DNA of 64,000 bases. It comes from Pseudomonas alkylphenolica (GTDB taxonomy: Bacteria; Pseudomonadota; Gammaproteobacteria; Pseudomonadales; Pseudomonadaceae). The position numbers and the translations under genes were made by a program. The notes below the pieces were generated by a model. That model saw only the letters and a list, made by a program, of their open reading frames with translations. It made no database searches and was not told where the DNA came from. Positions 7,946 to 16,441 of the stretch are shown piece after piece. Position 1 is the first letter of the stretch, and every line of letters begins with the position of its first letter. The stretch covers positions 62,001-126,000 of the forward strand of contig NZ_QJRG01000038.1 in NCBI RefSeq assembly GCF_004025535.1, given 5' to 3'.

Positions 7946-9613
7946 ATGCAAACCTGGCAACAGCTTTACAGTCCGCTTGGTAGTCTTGGCCTGTCCGCGC
8001 TCGCGGCAGTCATCCCGATCGTCTTCTTCTTTCTCGCGCTGGCGGTGTTCCGTCTCAAGGGTCATGTGGCGGGTAGCATTACCCTGGGCCTGTCGATTCT
8101 GGTCGCGATCTTTGCCTTCCAGATGCCTGCCGACATGGCGCTTGCCGCCGCCGGGTACGGTTTTGCCTATGGCCTGTGGCCTATCGCCTGGATCATCGTT
8201 GCCGCGGTGTTCCTCTACAAACTGACGGTCAAGAGCGGCCAGTTCGAAGTCATCCGCAGCTCGGTGCTGTCGATTACCGATGACCAGCGCCTGCAAGTGC
8301 TGCTGATCGGCTTCTGCTTTGGTGCCTTCCTGGAAGGTGCGGCAGGCTTCGGCGCACCGGTGGCGATTACTGCCGCTCTGCTCGTAGGCCTGGGTTTCAA
8401 TCCGCTGTATGCCGCCGGCCTGTGCCTGATCGCCAACACCGCACCGGTGGCGTTCGGTGCCCTTGGCATCCCGATCATCGTTGCCGGCCAGGTAACCGGC
8501 ATCGACGCCTTCAAGATCGGCGCCATGACCGGCCGCCAACTGCCGCTGCTGTCGCTGTTCGTGCCGTTCTGGCTGGTGTTCATGATGGACGGCCTGCGCG
8601 GCGTCAAAGAGACCTGGCCTGCTGCACTGGTGGCTGGTTTGAGCTTCGCGGTCACCCAGTACTTCACCTCGAACTTCATCGGCCCGGAACTGCCGGACAT
8701 CACCTCGGCCCTGGCCAGCCTGGTTTCCCTGACCCTGTTCCTCAAGGTCTGGCAGCCCAAGCGTTCGTTCACCAGCGCTACCGGCAGCGTTGGCGCCGCC
8801 GTGGTCAATGGCGGTGGCAGCCAGCCTTCACCGTACAGCTTCGGTGAAATCTTCAAGGCCTGGTCGCCGTTCCTGATTCTCACCGTGCTGGTCACCATCT
8901 GGACCCTCAAACCGTTCAAGGCAGCCTTTGCCGCTGGCGGCTCGATGTACAGCTGGGTGTTCAACTTCGCCATTCCGCACCTCGATCAACTGGTGATCAA
9001 GACTGCCCCGATCGTCGCCACCCCGACTGCGATTCCGGCCGTATTCAAACTCGACCCGATTTCCGCCACCGGTACCGCGATCTTCTTCTCGGCACTGATC
9101 TCCATGCTGGTCCTGAAGATCAATTTCAAAACTGGTCTGACCACTTTGAAAGAGACCTTCTTCGAGCTGCGCTGGCCGATCCTGTCGATCGGCATGGTGC
9201 TGGCCTTCGCCTTCGTCACCAACTACTCCGGCATGTCTTCGACCATGGCCCTGGTACTGGCCGGCACCGGCGCGGCGTTCCCGTTCTTCTCGCCGTTCCT
9301 TGGCTGGCTGGGCGTGTTCCTGACCGGCTCCGACACCTCGTCCAACGCCTTGTTCAGCTCGCTGCAGGCCACCACGGCGCATCAGATCGGGGTTAACGAC
9401 ACCCTGCTGGTCGCGGCCAACACCAGCGGTGGCGTGACCGGCAAGATGATTTCGCCGCAGTCGATCGCGGTAGCCTGTGCGGCCACCGGCCTGGTCGGCA
9501 AGGAATCGGACCTGTTCCGCTTCACCCTCAAACACAGCCTGTTCTTTGCCACCATCGTCGGCCTGATCACTCTGGTTCAGGCCTATTGGCTGACCGGCAT
9601 GCTGGTTCACTAA
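7946..9613 (+). CDS. lldP: L-lactate permease LldP
   Basis: Inner-membrane lactate/proton symporter of the LctP family, which also takes D-lactate and glycolate in other bacteria. At 555 aa it has the normal length and around 12-14 hydrophobic helices from residue 15 to the C-terminus. Typical LctP segments include [20 protein letters not shown] (about residues 123-142) and the late [17 protein letters not shown] and [10 protein letters not shown] motifs. It is the first gene of the lldPDE operon. Confidence 0.95.
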   Translation: MQTWQQLYSPLGSLGLSALAAVIPIVFFFLALAVFRLKGHVAGSITLGLSILVAIFAFQMPADMALAAAGYGFAYGLWPIAWIIVAAVFLYKLTVKSGQFEVIRSSVLSITDDQRLQVLLIGFCFGAFLEGAAGFGAPVAITAALLVGLGFNPLYAAGLCLIANTAPVAFGALGIPIIVAGQVTGIDAFKIGAMTGRQLPLLSLFVPFWLVFMMDGLRGVKETWPAALVAGLSFAVTQYFTSNFIGPELPDITSALASLVSLTLFLKVWQPKRSFTSATGSVGAAVVNGGGSQPSPYSFGEIFKAWSPFLILTVLVTIWTLKPFKAAFAAGGSMYSWVFNFAIPHLDQLVIKTAPIVATPTAIPAVFKLDPISATGTAIFFSALISMLVLKINFKTGLTTLKETFFELRWPILSIGMVLAFAFVTNYSGMSSTMALVLAGTGAAFPFFSPFLGWLGVFLTGSDTSSNALFSSLQATTAHQIGVNDTLLVAANTSGGVTGKMISPQSIAVACAATGLVGKESDLFRFTLKHSLFFATIVGLITLVQAYWLTGMLVH

Positions 9614-9682
9614 AGTGTCAGAGGCCGGGCGCGGTTCAGCGCGCCCGGCATCCGCCCCTTACAACCGACGCAGCGAGACCAC

Positions 9683-10828
9683 ATGATCATTTCTGCCTCT
9701 ACCGACTACCGCGCCGCAGCGCAACGCAAGCTGCCGCCGTTCCTGTTCCACTACGCCGACGGCGGCGCCTACGCCGAGTACACGCTGCGCCACAACGTCG
9801 AAGACCTGGCCAGCATTGCCCTGCGCCAGCGCGTGCTGAAAAACATGTCCGAGTTGAGCCTTGAGACTCAGCTGTTCAACGAAACCCTGAGCATGCCGGT
9901 GGCCCTCGCGCCCGTTGGCCTGACCGGCATGTATGCCCGCCGCGGTGAAGTCCAGGCGGCGCGCGCTGCAGCGGCCAAGGGCATTCCCTTCACCATGTCG
10001 ACGGTGTCGGTGTGCCCGATCGAAGAAGTCGCGCCGGCTATCGATCGCCCGATGTGGTTCCAGCTGTACGTGCTCAAGGACCGCGGTTTCATGCGCAACG
10101 CGCTGGAGCGCGCCAAGGCTGCAGGCGTTACCACGCTGGTGTTTACCGTCGACATGCCGGTGCCTGGCGCCCGCTACCGCGACGCGCACTCCGGCATGAG
10201 CGGCCCGAACGCACCGCTGCGTCGTGTCTGGCAGGCAATGACCCACCCGCAGTGGGCGCTCGACGTAGGCCTGCTGGGCAAGCCTCACGATCTGGGCAAC
10301 ATCTCAAAATACCGTGGCAGCCCTACCGGTCTTGCCGATTACATCGGCTGGCTGGGGGCCAACTTCGACCCGTCGATCTCCTGGAAGGACCTTGAGTGGA
10401 TCCGCGAGTTCTGGGACGGCCCCATGGTGATCAAGGGCATTCTCGATCCTCAGGATGCCAAGGACGCAGTGAAGTTCGGTGCCGACGGTATTGTCGTTTC
10501 CAACCACGGCGGCCGTCAGCTCGACGGCGTGCTGTCCAGTGCCCGTGCACTGCCGGCCATTGCCGATGCGGTAAAGGGCGACCTGAAGATCCTCGCCGAC
10601 TCCGGTATTCGCAGTGGCCTGGATGTGGTGCGCATGATCGCCCTGGGCGCGGACACCGTGCTGATCGGCCGCGCATTCCTCTACGCCCTGGCGACTGCGG
10701 GCGAAGCCGGTGTGAAAAACCTGCTGGAACTGTTCGAGAAAGAAATGCGCGTGGCCATGGTGCTTACCGGCGCCAAGTCCATCAGCGAAATCACCCGCGA
10801 TTCGCTGGTACGCGAACTGGGCGCCTGA
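9683..10828 (+). CDS. lldD: FMN-dependent L-lactate dehydrogenase LldD
   Basis: Membrane-associated flavoenzyme oxidising L-lactate to pyruvate with electrons passed to the quinone pool. The 381-aa length fits the family. It is an alpha-hydroxyacid dehydrogenase TIM barrel: [12 protein letters not shown] near residue 73, [12 protein letters not shown] (about 126-137), and the catalytic [10 protein letters not shown] near residues 273-282, which holds the proton-abstracting histidine and the substrate-binding arginine. The final [15 protein letters not shown] binds FMN phosphate. It lies 69 bp after lldP and 80 bp before the D-lactate dehydrogenase. Confidence 0.96.
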   Translation: MIISASTDYRAAAQRKLPPFLFHYADGGAYAEYTLRHNVEDLASIALRQRVLKNMSELSLETQLFNETLSMPVALAPVGLTGMYARRGEVQAARAAAAKGIPFTMSTVSVCPIEEVAPAIDRPMWFQLYVLKDRGFMRNALERAKAAGVTTLVFTVDMPVPGARYRDAHSGMSGPNAPLRRVWQAMTHPQWALDVGLLGKPHDLGNISKYRGSPTGLADYIGWLGANFDPSISWKDLEWIREFWDGPMVIKGILDPQDAKDAVKFGADGIVVSNHGGRQLDGVLSSARALPAIADAVKGDLKILADSGIRSGLDVVRMIALGADTVLIGRAFLYALATAGEAGVKNLLELFEKEMRVAMVLTGAKSISEITRDSLVRELGA

Positions 10829-10908
10829 AACCTGCGCCTGCCCCCTTCCAAGCCTGATTGACCGGGGTACGTCGCGCATCAGACGCCACGGCCCCGCGAG
10901 GAGATTGC

Positions 10909-13728
10909 ATGAGTCTGCCCGCCGCGTTCCTCGACACGGTAGAACACCTGATCCCCCGCGAGCGCCGCTTCGACGATCCGCTCTCGACCCTGGCATTCGG
11001 CACCGACGCCAGCTTCTACCGCCTGATCCCCAAGCTGGTGATCCGCGTCGAAAGCGAAGGCGAAGTCGCCACCTTGCTCAAGGCGGCACATGCCCAGCAG
11101 GTCGCGGTTACCTTCCGCGCCGCCGGCACCAGCCTCTCCGGCCAGGCTGTCAGCGACTCGGTGCTGCTGGTGCTGGGGGATAACTGGAACGGTCGCGACA
11201 TCCGCGACGGTGGTACGCAGATCCGCCTGCAACCCGGCGTGATCGGCGCCCAGGCCAATGCCTGGCTGGCACCGTTTGGTCGCAAGATCGGGCCCGACCC
11301 GGCCTCGATCAACGCCTGCAAGATCGGTGGCATCGTCGCCAACAACGCGAGCGGCATGTGCTGCGGTACCGCGCAAAACAGCTACCACACCCTCGCCGGC
11401 ATGCGCCTGCTGCTGGCCGACGGCACCCTGCTGGACACCGAACAACCGCAAAGCATCGAACAGCTGCACACAACCCACGGCGCCCTGCTCGAACAGCTCG
11501 GTGAACTGGGTCGGCAAACACGCGCCAATACCGAACTGGCGGCAAAGATTCGTCACAAGTACCGGCTGAAGAACACCACGGGACTGTCTCTGAATGCCCT
11601 CGTGGACTATGACGAGCCACTGGATATCCTCACCCACCTGATGGTCGGCTCCGAGGGCACCCTCGGTTTCATCAGTGCCGTGACCTACAACACTGTGCCC
11701 GACCATCCGCACAAAGCCAGTGCGCTGATCGTCTTCCCGGATGTCGAAACCTGCTGCAAGGCGGTGCCGGTGCTCAAGCAGCAGCCGGTGTCTGCCGTGG
11801 AACTGCTCGACCGCCGCAGCCTGCGCTCGGTGGAAAACATGCAGGGCATGCCTGACTGGGTGAAAAGCCTCTCCGAGGGTGCCTGTGCATTGCTGATCGA
11901 GTCACGTGCCGCCACCCAGTCGCTGCTGCATGAGCAACTGGCGCACATCAGCACGTCCATCGCCGGATTTGCGGTGGAAAAGCAGGTCGACTTCAGTGAA
12001 GACCCGGTGGTCTACAACCAGCTGTGGCGCATCCGCAAAGACACCTTCCCGGCGGTCGGCGCCGTGCGTGAGACCGGCACCACGGTGATCATCGAAGACG
12101 TCACGTTCCCTGTCGAGCAACTGGCCGAGGGCGTGAATCGCCTGATCGCGCTGTTCGACAAACACGGCTATGACGAAGCCATCCTCTTCGGCCACGCTCT
12201 GGAAGGCAACCTGCACTTCGTCTTCACCCAGGGCTTCGACTCGCCAGAGCAAGTGGCGCGATATTCTGCCTTCATGGATGACGTCGCCCACCTGGTTGCC
12301 GTGGAATACGGCGGCTCGCTCAAGGCCGAACACGGCACCGGACGCAACATGGCGCCCTTCGTCGAACTGGAATGGGGCGCGGATGCCTACCAGTTGATGT
12401 GGCAACTCAAGCGCCTGCTCGATCCCGCCGGCATCCTCAATCCCGATGTGGTGCTGACCAACGACCCGCAACTTCACCTCAAGAACCTCAAGCCATTGCC
12501 TGCCGCCGACGAGATCGTCGACAAGTGCATCGAATGCGGGTTCTGCGAGCCGGTGTGCCCGTCCAAAGGGCTGACCCTGAGCCCCCGGCAGCGCATTGTC
12601 ATGTGGCGCGATATCCAGGCGAAAAAACGCGCTGGCAGCGACACCACTCAACTCGAACGTGACTACCAATACCAGGGCATTGATACCTGCGCCGCCACGG
12701 GGCTGTGTGCCCAGCGCTGCCCGGTGGGCATCAACACCGGTGAGCTGGTGAAAAAGCTGCGCGGCGAGTCTGCCGATCATGCCAAGACCGCCAACTGGCT
12801 TGCCGACAACTTCCATACTGCCCTGCGTGGAGCACGCCTTACCCTGCGTGCGGCCGACAGTGCACGCAAGCTGCTCGGCGCACCACGCCTGAGTCGGCTC
12901 AGTAGCCGTTTGAGTCAGCTCAGCCACGGTCGTGTACCGCAATGGACGGCAGCAATGCCGCAACCGCTGAAGCCTGTGCAATTCAGCGCGCCACGCAGCG
13001 ATGCACGGCCACGTGTGGTGTACCTGGCCGCCTGCGTTTCGCGGGTCATGGGCCCGGCCGCAGGTGATCGCGAACAATCCTCGCTGCTCGACAAGACCCG
13101 TGGCCTGCTGGAGAAAGCCGGCTATCAAGTAGTGTTCCCGGAAAACCAGGACAACCTCTGCTGCGGCCAGCCCTTTGCCTCCAAAGGCTACGCCGAACAG
13201 GCCGAGCACAAGCGCCAGGAGCTGATCAACGCCCTGCTCCACGCCAGCCGCGGCGGGCTTGACCCCATTTACTGCGACACCAGCCCCTGCACCTTGCGCC
13301 TGGTTCAGGACCTCGCCGAAACCCGCCTGGACCTCTATGACCCGGTGCGCTTCATCCGCACCCACCTGCTCGACAAGCTGGAGTTCACGCCCCAGGACGA
13401 ACCGATTGCGGTGCACGTAACCTGCAGCACCCAGCACCTCGGTGAAAGCCAGGCCCTGATCGACCTCGCACGACGCTGCAGCAATCAGGTAGTGATTCCG
13501 GAAGGCATCCATTGTTGCGGCTTTGCCGGAGACAAAGGCTTCACCACGCCGGAGCTCAATGCCCACTCGCTGCGCAGCCTCAAGGAAGCGGTGCAGTACT
13601 GCGGTGAAGGGATTTCCACCAGCCGCACCTGTGAAATTGGCCTGAGCAACCACGGCGGGATTGATTACCACGGGCTAGTCTATCTGGTGGACCGCGTCAC
13701 TCGGGCACGGGTGGTGAAATCTTCCTGA
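10909..13728 (+). CDS. lldE: FAD/Fe-S D-lactate dehydrogenase (quinone-linked, Dld-II/LldE type)
   Basis: Membrane-linked oxidoreductase expected to oxidise D-lactate to pyruvate independently of NAD. The ATG at 10909 has GAGGAG upstream and gives 939 aa. Domain order: FAD-binding 4 (about 40-175, with FRAAGTSLSGQ), FAD-oxidase C-terminal domain (about 215-460), two 4Fe-4S clusters (CIECGFCEPVCP near 540 and CAATGLCAQRCP near 594), then CCG-type cysteine domains (LCCGQPF near 750, HCCGFAGD near 868). It combines GlcD-like and GlcF-like parts in one chain. The symbol lldE is used in the Pseudomonas sense and is unrelated to LutA-type LldE of E. coli. Confidence 0.9.
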   Translation: MSLPAAFLDTVEHLIPRERRFDDPLSTLAFGTDASFYRLIPKLVIRVESEGEVATLLKAAHAQQVAVTFRAAGTSLSGQAVSDSVLLVLGDNWNGRDIRDGGTQIRLQPGVIGAQANAWLAPFGRKIGPDPASINACKIGGIVANNASGMCCGTAQNSYHTLAGMRLLLADGTLLDTEQPQSIEQLHTTHGALLEQLGELGRQTRANTELAAKIRHKYRLKNTTGLSLNALVDYDEPLDILTHLMVGSEGTLGFISAVTYNTVPDHPHKASALIVFPDVETCCKAVPVLKQQPVSAVELLDRRSLRSVENMQGMPDWVKSLSEGACALLIESRAATQSLLHEQLAHISTSIAGFAVEKQVDFSEDPVVYNQLWRIRKDTFPAVGAVRETGTTVIIEDVTFPVEQLAEGVNRLIALFDKHGYDEAILFGHALEGNLHFVFTQGFDSPEQVARYSAFMDDVAHLVAVEYGGSLKAEHGTGRNMAPFVELEWGADAYQLMWQLKRLLDPAGILNPDVVLTNDPQLHLKNLKPLPAADEIVDKCIECGFCEPVCPSKGLTLSPRQRIVMWRDIQAKKRAGSDTTQLERDYQYQGIDTCAATGLCAQRCPVGINTGELVKKLRGESADHAKTANWLADNFHTALRGARLTLRAADSARKLLGAPRLSRLSSRLSQLSHGRVPQWTAAMPQPLKPVQFSAPRSDARPRVVYLAACVSRVMGPAAGDREQSSLLDKTRGLLEKAGYQVVFPENQDNLCCGQPFASKGYAEQAEHKRQELINALLHASRGGLDPIYCDTSPCTLRLVQDLAETRLDLYDPVRFIRTHLLDKLEFTPQDEPIAVHVTCSTQHLGESQALIDLARRCSNQVVIPEGIHCCGFAGDKGFTTPELNAHSLRSLKEAVQYCGEGISTSRTCEIGLSNHGGIDYHGLVYLVDRVTRARVVKSS

Positions 13729-13799
13729 ACCCCTGGCAAGCCGTGCAGTCCACTGAACAAGACCCACATCCCCAACGCCACTCCCGCAAGGAGATCGAC

Positions 13800-14072
13800 A
13801 TGAAGCGTACTGCGATTACCGGACTGTTCATTGCCGCCGCACTGCTTGCCTCGCCTGTGTTCGCGGCTGACGACCTGTGTGCCACCAACCTGCAGAAGAT
13901 CAACGACGAGATGGCCACCGCCAAGGCAACGTCCGAGAGCCTGGATGACACCCTGGAAGCGCGCCTGGAAAAAGCCAAGGCTGCCCAGGCCAGTGGCGAC
14001 ACCAAGGAATGCATTGCCATCACCAGCAAGATCATCAGTCGTATGCAGAAAACCGAGAAAGGCGGTTATTGA
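13800..14072 (+). CDS. Small secreted or periplasmic protein of unknown function
   Basis: A 90-aa protein whose ATG follows a strong AAGGAG. Residues 1-22 form a signal peptide (MKRTAITGLF... ending ASPVFA, cleavage before ADD). The mature part, about 68 residues, is helical and charged, with two cysteines (ADDLCATN and TKECIAI) that could form one disulfide. It has no motif I can assign. It lies 71 bp after the D-lactate dehydrogenase, so it could be the last gene of that transcript or a separate one. It ends 99 bp before ssrA. Confidence 0.8.
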   Translation: MKRTAITGLFIAAALLASPVFAADDLCATNLQKINDEMATAKATSESLDDTLEARLEKAKAAQASGDTKECIAITSKIISRMQKTEKGGY

Positions 14073-14099
14073 GCCTTGCGCCTGGTGACGGGTCAGCAG

Positions 14100-14128
14100 T
14101 CGACGTCACCCGGGCGATGGCGTATACT
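14100..14128 (+). promoter_or_regulatory. Probable sigma-70 promoter of ssrA
   Basis: TCGACG (14100-14105), a 17-nt spacer and TATACT (14123-14128). Initiation near 14135 gives a precursor leader of about 37 nt containing a perfect 7-bp hairpin (AAGCGTT, GAAA loop, AACGCTT, 14135-14152). The leader would be removed by RNase P at the mature 5' end. Confidence 0.6.
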
Positions 14129-14171
14129 CGTGGCAAGCGTTGAAAAACGCTTCAGCTAGAGCGCAACAAAT

Positions 14172-14564
14172 GGGGCCGATTAGGATTCGACGCCGGTCGT
14201 GAAACTCTAGGTGCATGCCGAGTTGGTAACAGAACTCGTAAATCCACTGTTGCAACTTTCTATAGTTGCCAATGACGAAAACTACGAGGGTTACGCTCTC
14301 GCTGCGTAAGCAGCTGAGCCCGCTCTCCTGGTAGCTTCGGCTCCAGCAATCACTAGGGGATGCCTGTAAACCCGAAGTGATTGTCATACAGAACAGGATC
14401 GCCACCCGAGTACGTTGCGGACAAAGGGGCTAAATACTACGCAACTCGTCCAAAGCACCCTGCCCGTCGGGCGGCTGCGGATTAACTCAATAGACACGGC
14501 TAAGCATGTAGTACCGACAGCGGAGCACTGGCGGACGGGGGTTCAAATCCCCCCGGTTCCACCA
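14172..14564 (+). ncRNA. ssrA: Transfer-messenger RNA (tmRNA, 10Sa RNA)
   Basis: One-piece tmRNA of 393 nt that rescues stalled ribosomes with SmpB. The 5' end GGGGCCG pairs with CGGTTCC before the encoded 3' ACCA to form the acceptor stem. The TTCAAAT T-loop lies in the 3' half at about 14541. The open reading frame starts at the GCC resume codon (14268). The region between the tag and the 3' half folds into the usual pseudoknots, for example the GC-rich CTGCCCGTCGGGCGG hairpin near 14460. No integrase or attachment duplication follows the 3' end. Confidence 0.97.
14268..14309 (+). other. tmRNA proteolysis-tag reading frame
   Basis: From resume codon GCC the frame reads ANDENYEGYALAA then TAA, so with the charged alanine the appended tag is A + ANDENYEGYALAA. 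The ALAA end is the ClpXP/ClpAP degron. The tag is three residues longer than the ANDENYALAA of E. coli, with EGY inserted before ALAA. Confidence 0.9.
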
Positions 14565-14571
14565 ATTCCAC

Positions 14572-14601
14572 AAAAAAAGACGTCCTCGGACGTCTTTTTT
14601 T
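14572..14601 (+). terminator. Rho-independent terminator of ssrA
   Basis: An A7 run, GACGTC, CTCG loop, GACGTC, then T7, starting eight bases after the CCA end. The A-rich 5' side lets it also terminate the convergent Cache gene. Confidence 0.92.
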
Positions 14602-14642
14602 GTGCTCGAAATTTAGTGCTTGGCCCAATGAGAGCAGGTGCT

Positions 14643-15392
14643 TCACACCATCGAATTCCTTGGCGACTGGCCTTGCATGACGGTCCAGTAAACCGGAAAT
14701 GCGTTCAGCCCCACCACGCCGCAGCGGTAATTCGAGGCTTCACGCGGCCTGACCAGGTCGCCGGCCATCCAGCTCGGCGTGTTGGCTGCCAGTACCCGGC
14801 CATCGGCATTGAGCAGTACCGCTTCGTTGGGAAAACGCATCAGCCCGCGTACCAGCAGGGGCTCCAGTGACTCCAGAGAAACATCGGCCGCAGCCACACC
14901 AATAAAGCGGTCACCGTCGAACATGGGCACCGAGAACGCGACGATGTACTCCTCGGTACCGTTGACGTCTACAAATGGCCCTGCCACGCAGGGCTTGCCG
15001 GTGTCGCGAACACGCGAGTACCAGGGCATGGTCAGGTAGTTGTAGAAACTGTCGCTACGGCGATTGAAGTCCAGCTTCAGGGGATGGACGCTATGGTCCG
15101 ACTCGCCACACCACCATTCGATGTGCATATCGGCATCGGCAATTTCGCCTGGGGCCAGCACTACCCCGGCGCCATGGATTCGCAGGCTTTTGATGCCCAG
15201 CAAGCGCACCGCATCCGCCTCCAGGCAGCCAAGATCCCGCAACCGCGGGCGCCCACCGGCGGTGCGCGCCTGTTTCCAGATGCACGCAACCTGGGCGCTC
15301 AGTACGCCTAAGCCATCGAAGATGTTACCAATTGCAACGTTGATATTGGACGCAAACTCCGCAAATTCAGCACGGTCTGCTTCATCACTCAT
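14643..15392 (-). CDS. Soluble Cache-domain sensory protein
   Basis: A 249-aa protein with no signal peptide and no membrane segment. The central part looks like a PAS-like dCache ligand domain: FYNYLTMPWYSRVRDTGKPCVAGPFVDVNGTEEYIVAFSVP (read in short pieces around residues 114-155), then GDRFIGVAAADVSLESLEPLL and a second short PAS-like segment (about 190-225, VLLNADGRVLAANT). Cache domains are usually extracellular, so a cytosolic stand-alone version is unusual. No output domain is attached. It is downstream of, and on the same strand as, the GntR regulator (82-bp gap), suggesting joint expression and a role in sensing the substrate handled by the divergent dehydrogenase/permease pair. Confidence 0.75.
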   Translation of the reverse strand: MSDEADRAEFAEFASNINVAIGNIFDGLGVLSAQVACIWKQARTAGGRPRLRDLGCLEADAVRLLGIKSLRIHGAGVVLAPGEIADADMHIEWWCGESDHSVHPLKLDFNRRSDSFYNYLTMPWYSRVRDTGKPCVAGPFVDVNGTEEYIVAFSVPMFDGDRFIGVAAADVSLESLEPLLVRGLMRFPNEAVLLNADGRVLAANTPSWMAGDLVRPREASNYRCGVVGLNAFPVYWTVMQGQSPRNSMV

Positions 15393-15474
15393 GGCTCAAT
15401 CTCGCACTGCTTGGGTGGTTGGCGTGTGTCGGGCATCACATGAACAATGTGAGAAAGAGCAATAACCGTTCCAT

Positions 15475-16212
15475 TTACTCAAGCTGAGCGATCTGCTCCA
15501 GCCGCAGTGAAGTCAGCTTGCGCATCTCCTTGATGACGTGGGCACGGGCCAAGGCTACCGCCAGCGCACTGTCATTGGCCTTGATCGCCTCGACAATGGC
15601 GCTGTGCTCACGTTGCATCGCCGGGATATCCGGCTCAGCGCCATAAGCCAGCCAAAGCAGTTCACCCAGTTCCGCCTGCAAGCGCACCTCACTGTGCGTC
15701 AAGCGCACCGACTGCGCCGCCACCGCTATTTCAATGTGAAATCGGGCATCGGCCTGCCGCTGCTCCCTGGCATCGCCGGCAGCCCCCAGGGCATCAATCA
15801 ACATCTGCAGCCGTTCGTGCTCATCCGGCCCTGCGCGTTGCGCCGCCAGCTCTGCGGCAGCGGCGGCGATTGCAACATGCTCGTCCGTGTAGTCGCGCAA
15901 CTCCAGGGCACTGAAACCACGCAACCGGGTGTAAAGAGCCTGCACGCTGGATTGCGGCGCTGCACAAATGAAACTGCCACCACTGCGCCCACGCCGCGTC
16001 TCGATCACACCGCGTGTGCGCAATACCGCCAGGGCATCGCGCAAAGTCACCGGGGCAACACCCAGGCGCGCCGCCAGGATCGGCTCGCGGGGCAGCTGCT
16101 CGCCCTGCGCCAGAAGGCCCAGCGCGATCATCTCTTCCAGGTGGCGGATGACCGACTCGGTTTTACCTTCCTGCTTGAAACGGATCAGGTGTGAGGTCGC
16201 GGGCATGGGCAT
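15475..16212 (-). CDS. GntR/FadR-family (FCD) transcriptional regulator
   Basis: A 245-aa regulator. The N-terminal winged helix (about residues 15-80) includes LGVAPVTLRDALAVLRTRG and GRSGGSF. The helical FCD-like domain (about 100-230) has conserved DARFHIEIA and a late ARAHVIKEM histidine, consistent with a metal-dependent effector site. A second ATG two codons in (16206) is an alternative start; neither has a strong ribosome site. It is divergent from the aldehyde dehydrogenase, and the 229-bp gap contains several inverted repeats that could be its operators. The effector is unknown. Confidence 0.85.
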   Translation of the reverse strand: MPMPATSHLIRFKQEGKTESVIRHLEEMIALGLLAQGEQLPREPILAARLGVAPVTLRDALAVLRTRGVIETRRGRSGGSFICAAPQSSVQALYTRLRGFSALELRDYTDEHVAIAAAAAELAAQRAGPDEHERLQMLIDALGAAGDAREQRQADARFHIEIAVAAQSVRLTHSEVRLQAELGELLWLAYGAEPDIPAMQREHSAIVEAIKANDSALAVALARAHVIKEMRKLTSLRLEQIAQLE

Positions 16213-16226
16213 TCGTCAGTCATTGG

Positions 16227-16255
16227 GTACGTACAGTCATATGACCGAAGGGTCA
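16227..16255. promoter_or_regulatory. Cluster of overlapping palindromes, candidate operator
   Basis: Three inverted repeats overlap directly upstream of the GntR gene: GTACGTAC (16227-16234), GTCATATGAC (16236-16245) and TGACC-GAAG-GGTCA (16242-16255). The clustering suggests an autoregulatory site, but no family consensus is matched exactly. Confidence 0.45.
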
Positions 16256-16388
16256 GAATTAGATATGAAACCGTATCTTATAGAGTTGTTTACGCCAATC
16301 AAAGCGAAAACAAATACCTAAAAATTATAACAGTCCAGTTAAAAGCGTAAAAAACGCTGTGTCCGGGTGCTTCTCAGTATCAAAATTA

Positions 16389-16400
16389 TATGGTTCCATA
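16389..16400. promoter_or_regulatory. Inverted repeat TATGG-TT-CCATA, candidate operator
   Basis: A 5-bp inverted repeat with a two-base centre lies 41 bp before the aldehyde dehydrogenase ATG in an AT-rich stretch. Half-site spacing suits a GntR dimer. There is no experimental support. Confidence 0.4.
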
Positions 16401-16441
16401 CAATTTATGTGCGCCAACTCTAAAAAACACAAGGAGCATTC

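Noticed and set aside
11902..13671. Minus-strand frame of 589 codons opposite the D-lactate dehydrogenase
   Set aside because: Antisense to a gene with obvious FAD and Fe-S motifs; a reading-frame shadow.
14565..14642. Possible genomic island inserted at the 3' end of ssrA
   Set aside because: ssrA is a common attachment site, but the sequence after the CCA end runs straight into a terminator and a normal chromosomal gene. There is no integrase and no repeated ssrA end.
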